Positions 43,590 through 52,129 of a stretch of 64,000 nucleotides of DNA are shown here, one piece after another. Source of the DNA: Fredinandcohnia onubensis (GTDB lineage: Bacteria > Bacillota > Bacilli > Bacillales > Bacillaceae_L); the NCBI RefSeq assembly GCF_031181385.1, contig NZ_JAPSKV010000001.1:1-64000 (forward strand), written 5' to 3'. The position numbers and the translations under genes are program-made. A model generated the notes under the pieces. That model was not told the DNA's origin. It saw only the letters and a program-made list of their open reading frames with translations, and did no database searches. Position 1 is the stretch's first letter; each line of letters opens with the position of its first letter.

Positions 43590-44298
43590 TTTTTTTCACC
43601 TCTACCTTGTATTGGTTATCTTTTACTAGATTTTCAATTTCCTGATATTCCTCGGCTGATATGGAGGTGAAGCGGAGGTAGTCCCCTGCTTTTAGTAAAA
43701 ACGGATTCTGCCTTTCCGGGTCAAATAAAGGTACTGGCGTTCGTCCGATGAGATTCCATCCTCCTGGTGATTCAAGTGGATACACCCCAGTTTGGTCACC
43801 ACCGATGCCGACTGCCCCTTTTGGAACTCTTAACCGGGGATTTGCAAGACGTGGTGTGCTAAGCGTAGCTGGAAGCCCTTTTAAATACGGGAAGCCCGGT
43901 AAAAAGCCAATCATATAAACGAGATAATCGACGCTGCTATGGATGGAAGTCACATCTTCAGTTGAGAGCCCGTGCCTGCGAGCAACAATCTCGATATCCT
44001 CGCCATCGTAACAAGTTGGAATCACAATAATTTCTTTTAAAGAGGTGCTTAGTTCTGTGGAATGCGCCTCGCAAATCTCAGAAACCTGCGCAAAAAGACT
44101 ATTATAGGTAGTGAGAATCGGATTATAGTAAGCTGTAATCGATTGAAGGGCTGGAACGAGTTCAATAACCCCTAATATATTCTTTTTTTCAATTTGTTTC
44201 GTAGTTTGCTGGATTTGACGCTGCAAGCTGTCTGAAGCCGGCTTCTTGTATAGAATCTGCAAGGCCATGTCTCCAACAGGCATAATCTCGTAGTTCAT
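43576..44298 (-). CDS. pxpB: 5-oxoprolinase subunit B (KipI/allophanate hydrolase subunit 1 family)
   Basis: 240-residue first gene of the pxpBAC operon. The family core is visible: VYMIGFLPGFPYLKGLP (about 125-141), PRLRVPKGAVGIGGDQTGVYP (about 155-175) and SPGGWNLIGRTP. Together with PxpA and PxpC it clears 5-oxoproline, a spontaneous product of glutamine. In B. subtilis the family also includes KipI, an inhibitor of sporulation kinase A, so a regulatory role cannot be excluded. Confidence 0.92.
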   Translation of the reverse strand: MNYEIMPVGDMALQILYKKPASDSLQRQIQQTTKQIEKKNILGVIELVPALQSITAYYNPILTTYNSLFAQVSEICEAHSTELSTSLKEIIVIPTCYDGEDIEIVARRHGLSTEDVTSIHSSVDYLVYMIGFLPGFPYLKGLPATLSTPRLANPRLRVPKGAVGIGGDQTGVYPLESPGGWNLIGRTPVPLFDPERQNPFLLKAGDYLRFTSISAEEYQEIENLVKDNQYKVEVKKIEND

Positions 44299-44394
44299 GT
44301 TAAAACTCCTTTGTGGTCTTGAGTCCTACTCCTATCTTATAATGAATATGATAGAATAAAAATACGAATTTCAAAAAAAGGATGGAGAACGAAA

Positions 44395-44766
44395 ATGAAA
44401 TTGTTCTTAATATTGGGAGCGATTAATGCATTTTTAGCAGTTGCGCTTGGTGCATTTGGTGCCCATGGTTTAGAAGGGAAAATCACCGAAAAATACTTGA
44501 AAACATGGAATACAGCCGTTCAATATCAAATGTTTCATGCAATCGGATTGTTTATTGTTGCCTTTTTAGCAGACAAGTTTTCACAAGTTAGTTTAATTAC
44601 AACAGCCGGTTGGAGTTTGCTTGTGGGGATTATTTTATTTTCTGGAAGCTTGTACGTTTTAAGTGTGACTGGAATTAAAATCCTTGGTGCCATCACACCA
44701 CTTGGTGGAGTTGCCTTTTTACTAGGCTGGGTATTATTAATGGTGGCTGCTGCAAAACATATGTAA
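44395..44766 (+). CDS. ywdK: DUF423 membrane protein
   Basis: 123-residue integral membrane protein with four predicted helices and the DUF423 start FLILGAINAFLAVALGAFGAHG (about 3-24), in which the GAFGAHGL block is the family signature. Function unknown. It corresponds by position to ywdK of B. subtilis, next to gerQ and cwlJ. Confidence 0.88.
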   Translation: MKLFLILGAINAFLAVALGAFGAHGLEGKITEKYLKTWNTAVQYQMFHAIGLFIVAFLADKFSQVSLITTAGWSLLVGIILFSGSLYVLSVTGIKILGAITPLGGVAFLLGWVLLMVAAAKHM

Positions 44767-44795
44767 AAAGAAGAGCTTAATGTGTCGCAAATGTA

Positions 44796-44829
44796 AAAAG
44801 GAGTGTCCGTGGACACTCCTTGCTTTTTT
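44796..44829. terminator. Bidirectional terminator between ywdK and gerQ
   Basis: GGAGTGTCC-GT-GGACACTCC, with TTGCTTTTTT on one side and an A-rich flank on the other. Confidence 0.8.
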
Positions 44830-45316
44830 AGCGTGGTGGATAATTGACTAGACCAGCATTAGCCCCGAATGGATATTCGTACTCTAATTCTTCGTCAAAT
44901 GTAACATATTGTAAGTAAACCATTAATAATAGGTAACGCATACCTGTTTGCGGGTCGCTTAAAATGATGTGATCACGGCCTGCAGCTTCTATAACACCTT
45001 TGAAAACTTTTTGTTGGTTCGAGTTATCAAAGCCCATATAGACAGTTGCTAGCTTTCCTTTGTTCAAGCGAAGAATGTTTTCAATATACGACTCTTCGAT
45101 AGGAAGCATACCTGGTATATTTTGCGCAATTCCACCCGTTGGAGCGAAAGTTGGCGTTTGTGGTGCTTGAAAGCCTCCTTGTTGTGGCTGTTGATATGGA
45201 TATCCTCCATACGCGAATTGGTTTGGATCCATGTAGCCTCCATACTGGCCCATGCTTTGTGGATTATACCCATAAGCAGCATACGGATTTTGCATTGATT
45301 GATTATCTTTACTCAA
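44828..45316 (-). CDS. gerQ: Spore coat protein GerQ
   Basis: 162-residue spore coat protein needed for CwlJ localisation and Ca-dipicolinate germination. The N-terminal half is low complexity, rich in Gln, Tyr, Gly and Pro (GYNPQSMGQYGGYMDPNQ). The conserved C-terminal part begins near SYIENILRLNKGKLATVYM and includes AGRDHIILSDPQTGMRYLL. In relatives GerQ is crosslinked through Lys residues by transglutaminase. It follows cwlJ on the same strand, the known operon. Confidence 0.93.
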   Translation of the reverse strand: MSKDNQSMQNPYAAYGYNPQSMGQYGGYMDPNQFAYGGYPYQQPQQGGFQAPQTPTFAPTGGIAQNIPGMLPIEESYIENILRLNKGKLATVYMGFDNSNQQKVFKGVIEAAGRDHIILSDPQTGMRYLLLMVYLQYVTFDEELEYEYPFGANAGLVNYPPR

Positions 45317-45371
45317 TGTAAGCCCTCCTCAGATTGTTAAGTTTTTCTCTTTTTAAATAAAGGCAAATGCC

Positions 45372-45794
45372 TTAGAAAACGTCTGGACAATCCTCCTGTG
45401 TTGGTTGGTAGAAGCAGTGTGCTTTAAACCTTCCTACGTTCCACTGGTTAAACCATTGTGCCGGACAGTTTCCAGATGGCTCAAAAAACCACAAAGAAAA
45501 CCTGGCAGGGTGAAATCTTTCCCCCTTTAATACCCTTCGTGCAAGTGCAATCTCAGTCGGTCGAGCGGCCTGGTAGAAATAGCCCTTTTGGGTTGCTTCA
45601 AAGCCACCAGGACTTTGAAAGACCATTTTTCGAATGGTGTTAATATCTTTAAAATCCAGACAACGTGATCTTGCGCGGTTTACCCCAACATTACCTACTA
45701 ATAGCATGCCTTGTTTGCCTTCGCCTTCAGCCTCAGCGCGTAACAGCCTTGCTAACAGCTTTACATCCGCCTCCGTGTGCGCAACTACTGCCAT
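45372..45794 (-). CDS. cwlJ: Spore cortex-lytic enzyme CwlJ
   Basis: 140-residue Hydrolase_2 domain enzyme that degrades cortex peptidoglycan during germination. The catalytic Glu is in LLRAEAEGEGKQGM (Glu21), followed by GNVGVNRARS and the Gln-rich FQSPGGFEATQ. It has no N-terminal secretion signal, as usual for CwlJ, which is placed in the coat by GerQ. First gene of the cwlJ-gerQ pair; GAGGTG precedes the ATG on the reverse strand. Confidence 0.94.
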   Translation of the reverse strand: MAVVAHTEADVKLLARLLRAEAEGEGKQGMLLVGNVGVNRARSRCLDFKDINTIRKMVFQSPGGFEATQKGYFYQAARPTEIALARRVLKGERFHPARFSLWFFEPSGNCPAQWFNQWNVGRFKAHCFYQPTQEDCPDVF

Positions 45795-45990
45795 CTTTTC
45801 ACCTCACTTACAAAAGAAGACAAGGATAATGAAAAAGCCTCTTTACTAACTTATTGTTTCGGTGAAAGATGGGTTCCTACTTTTTGATTATTTTTTGGGA
45901 TTTTGACTAGAACTTTTTGGTGGGTTGTTTAGTGGATTCATCATTGCATTGTATGAGCGAGGAAAAAGGATTATGAATATGGATAAAAAA

Positions 45991-46017
45991 AAGAGAGGAA
46001 GCCCCTCTCTTTTTTTA
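45991..46017 (+). terminator. Orphan terminator-like hairpin
   Basis: AAGAGAGG-AAGC-CCCTCTCT followed by TTTTTTT on the + strand, but no + strand gene precedes it in 45795-45990. It could end antisense or read-through transcripts, or serve repeat A2 that follows. Confidence 0.5.
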
Positions 46018-46019
46018 TT

Positions 46020-46140
46020 GTCTAGTGCCATGCGCCATCGGCTCGAGGTCATAAGAAAAACGCTTCGGAAGGTAAAGTGCACCTTCTGTCAGCGCTTTTC
46101 TTATGCTTGTCGCCGATAGGCGGGCGCATGTCACTTTTCT
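46020..46140. repeat. Dispersed structured repeat, family A, copy 2
   Basis: GTCTAGTGCCATGCGCCATCG through GCATGTCACTTTTCTT. Pairs: CATAAG with CTTATG, AACGCTT with CAGCGCT, apical GAAGGT-AAAGTGC-ACCTTC. Compared with copy 1 both arms changed together (C-G to T-A, G-C to A-T). It abuts the hemQ stop codon and, with the hairpin before it, fills the 345-bp gap after cwlJ. Confidence 0.85.
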
Positions 46141-46892
46141 TAGTTAATGTGTAGGAATTGTGGTACTTTTTCTTCAGTTAAAATGTTTCCAACGAAGAAT
46201 GCTCCGAATTCGCCGTATCGAGCACTTACTTCGTCAAAGCGCATTTCATAGACAAGTTTCTTGAATTGAAGCACATCATCTGAGAATAGGGTTACGCCCC
46301 ATTCGTAATCATCAAAGCCAACAGAGCCTGTGATGATTTGTTTTACGATTCCTGCATATTGGCGGCCAATCATACCATGGCTACGCATAAGCTCTTTGCG
46401 TTCTTCCATTGAAAGCATGTACCAGTTGTCATTGCCTTCACGGCGCTTGTCCATTGGGTAGAAGCAAACATATTTGTTCTTCGGTAAGGTTGGGTATAAA
46501 CGTCCGCGTACGTAAGGATTTTGGTATGGATCCTCATTGCTTTCGCCTGCTATATAGTTACTTAATTCAACAACAGACACATAAGAATATGTAGGAATTG
46601 TGTATTCAGCAAGCTTCGTTTTATTGAATTCATTTTCGATTTCATTTAATTCTTCCATTGTTGGGCGTAGAATCATCATCATGAAATCAGCTTTTTGGCC
46701 GACAACTGTATATAATGCATGGCTTCCTTGGTTCTCTGCCTGAGTTTTATTCCACTTCTCTACTAAACCAAGAAATTCATGAATTGCTGCTTGTCGCTCG
46801 TCACTAGAAAGAGTTTTCCAAGACGTCCAATCGATTGAACGAAAATCATGAAGGCAATACCAGCCATCAAGCGTTTGTGCTGCTTCAGCCAT
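46140..46892 (-). CDS. hemQ: Coproheme decarboxylase HemQ
   Basis: Last enzyme of the coproporphyrin-dependent haem pathway of Gram-positives, oxidatively decarboxylating coproheme to haem b. 250 residues of the chlorite-dismutase fold. The catalytic Tyr145 ([10 protein letters not shown]) and proximal His172 ([10 protein letters not shown]) sit at the numbers known from Geobacillus HemQ. ATG 46892 follows AAGGAGTG; three upstream codons are not needed. Divergent from pta, as I recall for ywfI in B. subtilis. Confidence 0.95.
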   Translation of the reverse strand: MAEAAQTLDGWYCLHDFRSIDWTSWKTLSSDERQAAIHEFLGLVEKWNKTQAENQGSHALYTVVGQKADFMMMILRPTMEELNEIENEFNKTKLAEYTIPTYSYVSVVELSNYIAGESNEDPYQNPYVRGRLYPTLPKNKYVCFYPMDKRREGNDNWYMLSMEERKELMRSHGMIGRQYAGIVKQIITGSVGFDDYEWGVTLFSDDVLQFKKLVYEMRFDEVSARYGEFGAFFVGNILTEEKVPQFLHIN

Positions 46893-47097
46893 TACAATCA
46901 CTCCTTATTTTTCACATGGTTATGTATTCAACACTACTATATCACAGTTTCCCCTATAGCAAAGTGATTAAACCTTAGGAGATTTTGTGAACAAAAGTGA
47001 GAGTGAGTAATTTGTCAGGTTGTTGGGAAAATTGAAGATAGTGTCATAATACTGTCACATGATTTTTAAGGCTTTTTGGTTTTCAATTTGTGAAAAA

Positions 47098-47133
47098 AGC
47101 CGTATCCTAATGGTTGGCAGTTTTGGTACGGCT
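47098..47133 (+). other. Hairpin in the pta leader
   Basis: AGCCGTA ... TACGGCT, 7-bp arms with a 22-base loop, within the 296-bp hemQ-pta gap and about 55 bp before the pta start. Could be a leader structure; no known riboswitch fits. Confidence 0.3.
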
Positions 47134-47188
47134 AACAAAAGCCTAACTTACATAAAACGCATTTATTAACGTGCTAGGAGGAATAAGA

Positions 47189-48160
47189 GTGAGCGATTTA
47201 TTTACTCAATTACAACAAAAGGTATCTGGGAAGGATATGAAGATTGTTTTTCCAGAAGGATTAGATGAGCGTATTTTAACAGCAGTAAGCCGTTTGGCAA
47301 GTGAAAAGGTACTTGTGCCAATCGTAGTTGGTGAAAAAGCAGCGGTTGAAAGCAAAGCTAGCGAGCTAGGTGTTTCACTAGATGGCGTGGAAATCTATGA
47401 TGCTGATTCATACCCAGAGTTCGATCAGCTTGTGGCTTCATTTGTTGAACGACGTAAGGGCAAAGCAACCGAGGAGGACGCACGTAAGATCCTTAAGGAT
47501 GAAAACTACTTCGGAACTATGCTCGTGTATACCGGTAAAGCACATGGGCTTGTAAGTGGTGCAGCACATTCGACTGCAGACACAGTTCGCCCTGCCCTTC
47601 AAATCATTAAAACCAAGCAAGGTGTGAAAAAGACTTCTGGTGTGTTTATCATGGTTCGTGACGATGAGAAGTATGTTTTCGCCGATTGTGCGATTAATAT
47701 TGCACCAGATAGTCAGGATTTAGCGGAGATTGCAATCGAGAGTGCCAATACAGCTGATATGTTTGATATTGAACCAAGAGTAGCGATGTTAAGCTTCTCA
47801 ACAAAAGGTTCTGCAAAGTCACCTGAAACTGAAAAGGTAGTCGAAGCTGTTAAAATTGCAAAGGAAATGAATCCTGCCCTGGTATTGGACGGAGAATTCC
47901 AATTTGATGCTGCATTTGTTCCGTCTGTTGCAAAGAAAAAAGCACCGGATTCGATAATAAAGGGTGACGCAAATGTATTTGTGTTCCCGAGTCTTGAAGC
48001 GGGTAATATCGGGTATAAAATTGCACAGCGACTAGGAAACTTTGAAGCGGTTGGTCCAATTTTACAAGGCTTAAATCAGCCAGTAAACGACCTTTCACGC
48101 GGATGTAACTCAGAGGATGTTTATAAACTTGCTTTAATCACAGCAGCGCAAGCATTGTAA
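47189..48160 (+). CDS. pta: Phosphate acetyltransferase
   Basis: Cytosolic enzyme that interconverts acetyl-CoA and acetyl phosphate in overflow metabolism. 323 residues, the short single-domain Pta type. Blocks KIVFPEGLDERIL (about 18-30), GLVSGAAHSTADTVRPALQI (about 126-145), and VFVFPSLEAGNIGYKIAQRLG near 265-285. GTG 47189 has AGGAGG 8 bases upstream; the frame opens 6 codons earlier but across the ribosome site itself. Confidence 0.95.
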   Translation: MSDLFTQLQQKVSGKDMKIVFPEGLDERILTAVSRLASEKVLVPIVVGEKAAVESKASELGVSLDGVEIYDADSYPEFDQLVASFVERRKGKATEEDARKILKDENYFGTMLVYTGKAHGLVSGAAHSTADTVRPALQIIKTKQGVKKTSGVFIMVRDDEKYVFADCAINIAPDSQDLAEIAIESANTADMFDIEPRVAMLSFSTKGSAKSPETEKVVEAVKIAKEMNPALVLDGEFQFDAAFVPSVAKKKAPDSIIKGDANVFVFPSLEAGNIGYKIAQRLGNFEAVGPILQGLNQPVNDLSRGCNSEDVYKLALITAAQAL

Positions 48161-48166
48161 GAATGA

Positions 48167-48200
48167 AAATGGCCATGTCTTTAGGACATGGCCATTTTTT
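48167..48200 (+). terminator. Terminator of pta
   Basis: AAATGGCCATGTC-TTTAG-GACATGGCCATTTTTT. Confidence 0.9.
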
Positions 48201-48217
48201 ATAGGTGTATTTTTGCT

Positions 48218-48312
48218 AGTGGCAGTAAATTAAGATTAGTGGCAGTAATTTCAAAATAGTGGCAGTTAATAAAAGGTTAACGGCAGTATTTTTGAAACAG
48301 TGGCAGTAAATC
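48218..48312. repeat. Phased AGTGGCAGTAA array (family E)
   Basis: GGCAGT cores begin at 48221, 48241, 48261, 48282 and 48302, so the steps are 20, 20, 21 and 20 bp. Three of the five are in full AGTGGCAGTAA context. It lies directly after the pta terminator and before the convergent MarR gene. Confidence 0.85.
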
Positions 48313-48340
48313 GTCAGCCGTGCACCCTATTGTCCAAATT

Positions 48341-48769
48341 TTAAATTTGCCAATCCATTTTTAGCACTTTTTTTAGTAGATCTACTTGTTCGTGCCCGAT
48401 TTTTTCTATAATTTGCTTTTCAATCGTTGCTTTTAGGTTCTCATTTTTCACATAGCATTCTTCACCAAGGGATGTTAATTCGATTCGTTTTTCCTTTTTA
48501 TTGTTTTCACCATCCATTACGTTGACTAGCCCTTTTGCTTTTAAGTTTTTTATAAATTTATGAGTAGCTTGCCTAGTTATATCGACATTTTTAGAAACAT
48601 TCGCAATCGTTGTTTGTCTTTTATAGATACGCGACATGATATACCATTCTGAATTTGAAATCGCGATGTCGCTAGTCTCGTTCCATAGTTTTTCTGCAAT
48701 CCCTCGAAGTTGACCATGCCTTTCACTTAAGAGGTCGATCAAATCTAAATGTTGAAGTACAGGGTCCAT
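48341..48769 (-). CDS. MarR-family transcriptional regulator
   Basis: 142-residue winged-helix regulator with the MarR HTH (about 52-80: TTIANVSKNVDITRQATHKFIKNLKAKGL) and the wing NNKKEKRIELTSLG. ATG 48769 is preferred for its GGGAGTGG site; the 24-codon upstream frame runs through operator sequences. It is divergent from a CarD-like gene. Three 17-bp palindromes lie in the shared promoter region, so autoregulation and control of the neighbour are likely. Confidence 0.88.
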   Translation of the reverse strand: MDPVLQHLDLIDLLSERHGQLRGIAEKLWNETSDIAISNSEWYIMSRIYKRQTTIANVSKNVDITRQATHKFIKNLKAKGLVNVMDGENNKKEKRIELTSLGEECYVKNENLKATIEKQIIEKIGHEQVDLLKKVLKMDWQI

Positions 48770-48823
48770 AAATTCCACTCCCGATTTTATAATCGCCATT
48801 ACTATACAAAATTTAATAGGTTC

Positions 48824-48926
48824 TGTCAACCAAGTTGACAAATTTAGACTTGAGGTTTATTTTGTCAACCAAGTTGATATTTTTTGAATTATGGTGTATG
48901 ATTAGATAAAGTCAACTAAGTTGACA
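48824..48926. promoter_or_regulatory. Three palindromic operators between the MarR and CarD-like genes
   Basis: TGTCAACCAAGTTGACA at 48824-48840, TGTCAACCAAGTTGATA at 48863-48879 and AGTCAACTAAGTTGACA at 48910-48926. All are GTCAAC-N3-GTTGA(C/T) palindromes typical in size for MarR dimers. Centre-to-centre distances are 39 and 47 bp. The last lies 25 bp before the CarD-like ATG. Confidence 0.85.
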
Positions 48927-48950
48927 ATCCATTGGATAGGAGCATGATAC

Positions 48951-49490
48951 ATGTTTAACATAGGTGATCTAGTGATTTATTCGAACATGGGTATTTGCCA
49001 AATAGATGATATATGTGAAAAAACATATGGTGGTATGACTCGGACTTATTATATAATGCACCCAATTGAAGATAACTCTTTGATAATCCAAAACCCAGTG
49101 GATAATGACCGAATTTTAATGCAAGGAATTATTGATAAAAGTGAATCAGAGGAAATTCTAGAATCCTTTAAGCTACCTGGAATTCAGTGGATCGATAACA
49201 GTTCAGAACGTCAAAAGGCTTATTCTGGAATAGCTTCATCTGGAAATAGAGAAGAAACATCAAAAGTACTTAATACATTGCTGTGTAAAAAGCATGAATT
49301 TGAAATGAACGATAAAAAATTGTCGGAACATGACCGTCGACTCCTTCTTTATATACAAAAAATATTATTTAAAGAATTGGCCATTACGTTAGATACAACG
49401 GTTGAGGCCGTAACGAAAAAAATCAATCAAATGATTGCCTTTAAAATGAATAAAACCTCTCGACATGAGGTAGCTAAATACGTAAATTAA
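48951..49490 (+). CDS. CarD/CdnL/TRCF-type RNA-polymerase-interacting regulator
   Basis: 179-residue protein with an N-terminal CarD/TRCF RNAP-interaction domain of about 60 residues (MFNIGDLVIYSNMGICQIDDI, ILMQGIIDKSESEEIL) and a helical C-terminal part. The C-terminal HDRRLLLYIQKILFKELAITL resembles CdnL helices. Such proteins bind the RNAP beta subunit and stabilise or alter open complexes. Set divergently from a MarR repressor with operators between, it looks like a regulated rather than housekeeping CarD. Confidence 0.8.
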   Translation: MFNIGDLVIYSNMGICQIDDICEKTYGGMTRTYYIMHPIEDNSLIIQNPVDNDRILMQGIIDKSESEEILESFKLPGIQWIDNSSERQKAYSGIASSGNREETSKVLNTLLCKKHEFEMNDKKLSEHDRRLLLYIQKILFKELAITLDTTVEAVTKKINQMIAFKMNKTSRHEVAKYVN

Positions 49491-49512
49491 GGGTAAAATA
49501 GGACGGTATAGG

Positions 49513-49535
49513 AACCAGGCATAGCCTGGTTTTTT
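49513..49535 (+). terminator. Terminator of the CarD-like gene
   Basis: AACCAGGC-ATA-GCCTGGTT with TTTTGG tail. Confidence 0.85.
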
Positions 49536-49594
49536 GGGGTTTATTTCTTTAATGGACCTCATCGTTATTCTAGTATTTTTTAGGAGTATGCCTT

Positions 49595-50422
49595 ATGACC
49601 GAAAGTCTTTTATATCAGCCAAGTTGGCGGATTATTGATCAATCTAGTCTAGGCTATCAATTTGATGCACTACAATCGTTTGCGATAGATGACACTCTTT
49701 GTGCATTTGTGGGTAAAGGAGAATCTCCAGCTACAGCACGGACGTGGGTTCATCATCAAACCATCGTTCTTGGTATACAGGATACTAAATTGCCTTTTTT
49801 GGATGAAGGGGTTAAGTTCCTTGAATCATTGGGCTACCGCGCGATTGTAAGGAATTCAGGTGGACTAGCAGTGGTATTGGATGAGGGAGTGTTGAACATT
49901 TCACTCATTTTTCCTGAGACTGAAAAAGGGATTGATATCAACCGCGGCTATGATACAATGCTTGAACTCATTCGAAAAATGCTTGAGGGCTATGAAGTCG
50001 ATATCGTTGCACGAGAAATCGTCGGTTCGTATTGCCCGGGAAGCTATGATTTAAGTATAGATGGGAAAAAATTTGCGGGTATTTCTCAGCGCCGCTTACG
50101 TAATGGAGTAGCAGTACAAATTTATTTAGGTGTGACGGGAAGCGGGTCAGAACGAGCAGACATCATTCGTCGATTTTATGATATAGGCCTGCAAGGTGCG
50201 GAGACAAAATTTGTTTACCCAGATGTAAAGCCAGAAACAATGGCTTCTTTGGCGGAATTAGTTGACCCAAACCTTACTGTCCAAACCGTCATGCTGTTGC
50301 TGCTTCAAACACTAAAAAAAGAAAGTGAGCACATTTTCGCATCACAACTAACAGGGGAAGAAATGCCGTTATTTGAGCAAAATTATGTGCGTGTGCTTGA
50401 TCGGAACGAAAAAGCATTATAG
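49595..50422 (+). CDS. lipL: Octanoyl-[GcvH]:protein N-octanoyltransferase LipL
   Basis: Amidotransferase of the Bacillus lipoate pathway that moves octanoyl from GcvH to E2 subunits. 275 residues of the biotin/lipoate ligase fold, with the acyl-accepting Cys147 in [19 protein letters not shown], the block that separates LipL/LipM from lipoate ligases. The [16 protein letters not shown] region (about 86-101) is also typical. Corresponds to ywfL, near pta in B. subtilis. AGGAG before the ATG. Confidence 0.93.
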   Translation: MTESLLYQPSWRIIDQSSLGYQFDALQSFAIDDTLCAFVGKGESPATARTWVHHQTIVLGIQDTKLPFLDEGVKFLESLGYRAIVRNSGGLAVVLDEGVLNISLIFPETEKGIDINRGYDTMLELIRKMLEGYEVDIVAREIVGSYCPGSYDLSIDGKKFAGISQRRLRNGVAVQIYLGVTGSGSERADIIRRFYDIGLQGAETKFVYPDVKPETMASLAELVDPNLTVQTVMLLLLQTLKKESEHIFASQLTGEEMPLFEQNYVRVLDRNEKAL

Positions 50423-50435
50423 TACCAGGGGTAGT

Positions 50436-50466
50436 ACCAGGAAGACGGTTCTCCTGGTCCTTTTTT
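50436..50466 (+). terminator. Terminator of lipL
   Basis: ACCAGGA ... TCCTGGT hairpin followed by CCTTTTTT. Confidence 0.8.
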
Positions 50467-50493
50467 GTCGAAAAGTGAGGTTGTGCGCGTTCA

Positions 50494-50607
50494 ATTGCGT
50501 TTTAAACTTGATAATTGCGCGATAGCTGCCCAGAATTGCGTGTTAAATTCGATAATTGCGTGAGAACCGACTACAATTGCGTGCTATATATTATTATTGT
50601 GTTTTAC
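50494..50607. repeat. Phased ATTGCG array, copy D2 (family D)
   Basis: ATTGCG (last unit ATTGTG) begins at 50494, 50514, 50535, 50555, 50576 and 50596: steps 20, 21, 20, 21 and 20. Alternate units share GTTTTAAACTTGATA-like spacers with copies D1 and D3. It follows the lipL terminator. Confidence 0.85.
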
Positions 50608-50665
50608 CTTCATTTTTTCGTCAAAAAATATTTCCACTATTAAAATATTTTTTATTATAAAAATA

Positions 50666-50694
50666 TTGAATTTTGTTTTTGGGCGTGATATGAT
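50666..50694 (+). promoter_or_regulatory. Sigma-A promoter of the SAM-riboswitch transcript
   Basis: TTGAAT (50666-50671), exactly 17 bp, TATGAT (50689-50694), about 40 bp before the riboswitch. Confidence 0.75.
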
Positions 50695-50734
50695 TCTCGT
50701 CAAGTAAACTAATTGAATATGATTGCTGTATTTT

Positions 50735-50890
50735 CTCTTATCAAGAGTAGGCTGAGGGATTTGGCCCTATGACGCCCAGCAACCGACCGTAATACCATTG
50801 TGAGATGGGGCGAGTTTTTTTCGCCGGGTATAACCCGTAAGGCACGGTGCTAATTCCAACAGAAGGATTTTTCTTTCTGGTAGATAAGAG
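50735..50890 (+). ncRNA. SAM-I riboswitch (S-box) aptamer
   Basis: P1 is a perfect 8-bp stem, CTCTTATC (50735-50742) with GATAAGAG (50883-50890). Inside are the S-box signatures AAGAGTAGGCTGAGGGAT, TGGCCCTATGA, CAGCAACCGACC, and ACGGTGCTAATTCC before the closing AGA ... TCTGGTAGATAAGAG. SAM binding should stabilise P1 and favour the terminator downstream, so the importer is expressed when SAM is low. Confidence 0.95.
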
Positions 50891-50914
50891 GTGCGAAGAC
50901 TTTTGTATGCTTCA

Positions 50915-50949
50915 AGCCTCTTTCTAATGAGAAAGAGGCTTTTATTTTT
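50915..50949 (+). terminator. Riboswitch-controlled terminator
   Basis: AGCCTCTTTCT-AATG-AGAAAGAGGCT followed by TTTATTTTT, 25 bp after the aptamer. Its left arm is complementary to AAGAGG at the aptamer 3' end, which allows an antiterminator. Confidence 0.92.
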
Positions 50950-51049
50950 GTTAAAAAAGGCCTCATAAAAACAGGAGAGTGATGGCTTTTAAACGGTAAA
51001 AGTAGATTTAAAAAATAGAATTACAAACACAAAAAAGGGGAGAAAAACA

Positions 51050-52126
51050 ATGAAATTAACAAAACTAGTATTCACAGCGTTACTAATTATTGCAGTATTG
51101 GTTGGTTGTCAGCCAAAGGTAGCAGAGGAAACGACAAAAACAGATAGCACAGAAGTGAAAAATTCTGATCATCCATTAGCAAACAAAAAAATCGCTTTAA
51201 TTATGCAACAAAACTTAGGAACTTTTTCTGCTCAATATATTGAAGGCGTTGAAGAGCAAGTGAAAAAATTCGCGGGTGAAACAACTGTTTTTACATCTGA
51301 GGGAGACCTAGCAAAAATGGCGTCAAATGTTGATGCAGCGGTAAACCAAGGCTTTGATGCGATTTTAATTGACCATGGAACAAAGGAAGCCCTACAAAGC
51401 TCGATTCAAAAAGCAGTGGAAAAAGGTATTCCAGTCGTAGTGTTTGATGCGGAAGTAGAAGTTGATGGAGTTACGGTTCTTGAACAAGGCGATCAGCAAA
51501 TGGCGCAAATGACACTTGAGAAATTAGCGGAAGATGCCGGCGGTGAAGCAAATATCGTAAAAATTTGGGTAGCTGGCTTTGCTCCAATGGAAAGACGTCA
51601 AATCGCTTATCAAGAGTTTCTTGACAACAATACTGGTATAAAGGAAATCGCAACTTTTGGTGCAGCGACTGCAAACACTGCGCTTGATACACAAGCACAG
51701 ATGGAAGCTCTTTTAAAGCAATATCCTGAAGAAGGTCAAATTACAGCTGTTTGGGCAGCGTGGGATGAATTTGCCAAAGGTGCTGTTCGCGCAATTGAAC
51801 AAGCAGGCCGTACAGATATCAAAGTGTATGGAATTGACATGAGTGATGAAGATTTACAAATGATTCAAGCGGAAAACAGTCCATGGGTTGCATCTGCAGC
51901 GGTTGATCCAAAAGATATCGGACGTATTCAAGTTCGTTTTGCCTACCAAAAACTAAATGGTGATGAAACACCAGAACGAGTAAAACTAGAGCCAGTCTTC
52001 GTAACAAAGGATGCACTACCTGAAGAAAAAATTACAACTGCAGAGCTTGACCAATACATTGAAGGCTGGGGTAAAAGCGAACAAGGTTACACAGATGAGT
52101 TGAAAAAGCTTGAAGCTGGAGAGTAA
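51050..52126 (+). CDS. Ribose-type ABC importer, sugar-binding lipoprotein
   Basis: 358-residue periplasmic-binding-protein-like lipoprotein (Peripla_BP_4/RbsB class). Lipobox LVGC (Cys20), then the fold of a ribose/AI-2 type binder: NKKIALIMQQNLGTFSAQYI, VDAAVNQGFDAILIDHGTK, and GIDMSDEDLQMI in the second lobe. GGGGAG precedes the ATG. It is the first gene under the SAM riboswitch, so the ligand is probably linked to methionine/SAM metabolism; methylthioribose is my best guess (inference). Confidence 0.88.
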   Translation: MKLTKLVFTALLIIAVLVGCQPKVAEETTKTDSTEVKNSDHPLANKKIALIMQQNLGTFSAQYIEGVEEQVKKFAGETTVFTSEGDLAKMASNVDAAVNQGFDAILIDHGTKEALQSSIQKAVEKGIPVVVFDAEVEVDGVTVLEQGDQQMAQMTLEKLAEDAGGEANIVKIWVAGFAPMERRQIAYQEFLDNNTGIKEIATFGAATANTALDTQAQMEALLKQYPEEGQITAVWAAWDEFAKGAVRAIEQAGRTDIKVYGIDMSDEDLQMIQAENSPWVASAAVDPKDIGRIQVRFAYQKLNGDETPERVKLEPVFVTKDALPEEKITTAELDQYIEGWGKSEQGYTDELKKLEAGE

Positions 52127-52129
52127 AAA

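Noticed and set aside
45925-46119. 64-residue + strand frame after cwlJ, starting with a short hydrophobic stretch
   Set aside because: No ribosome site; it reads through a terminator hairpin and into repeat A copy 2.
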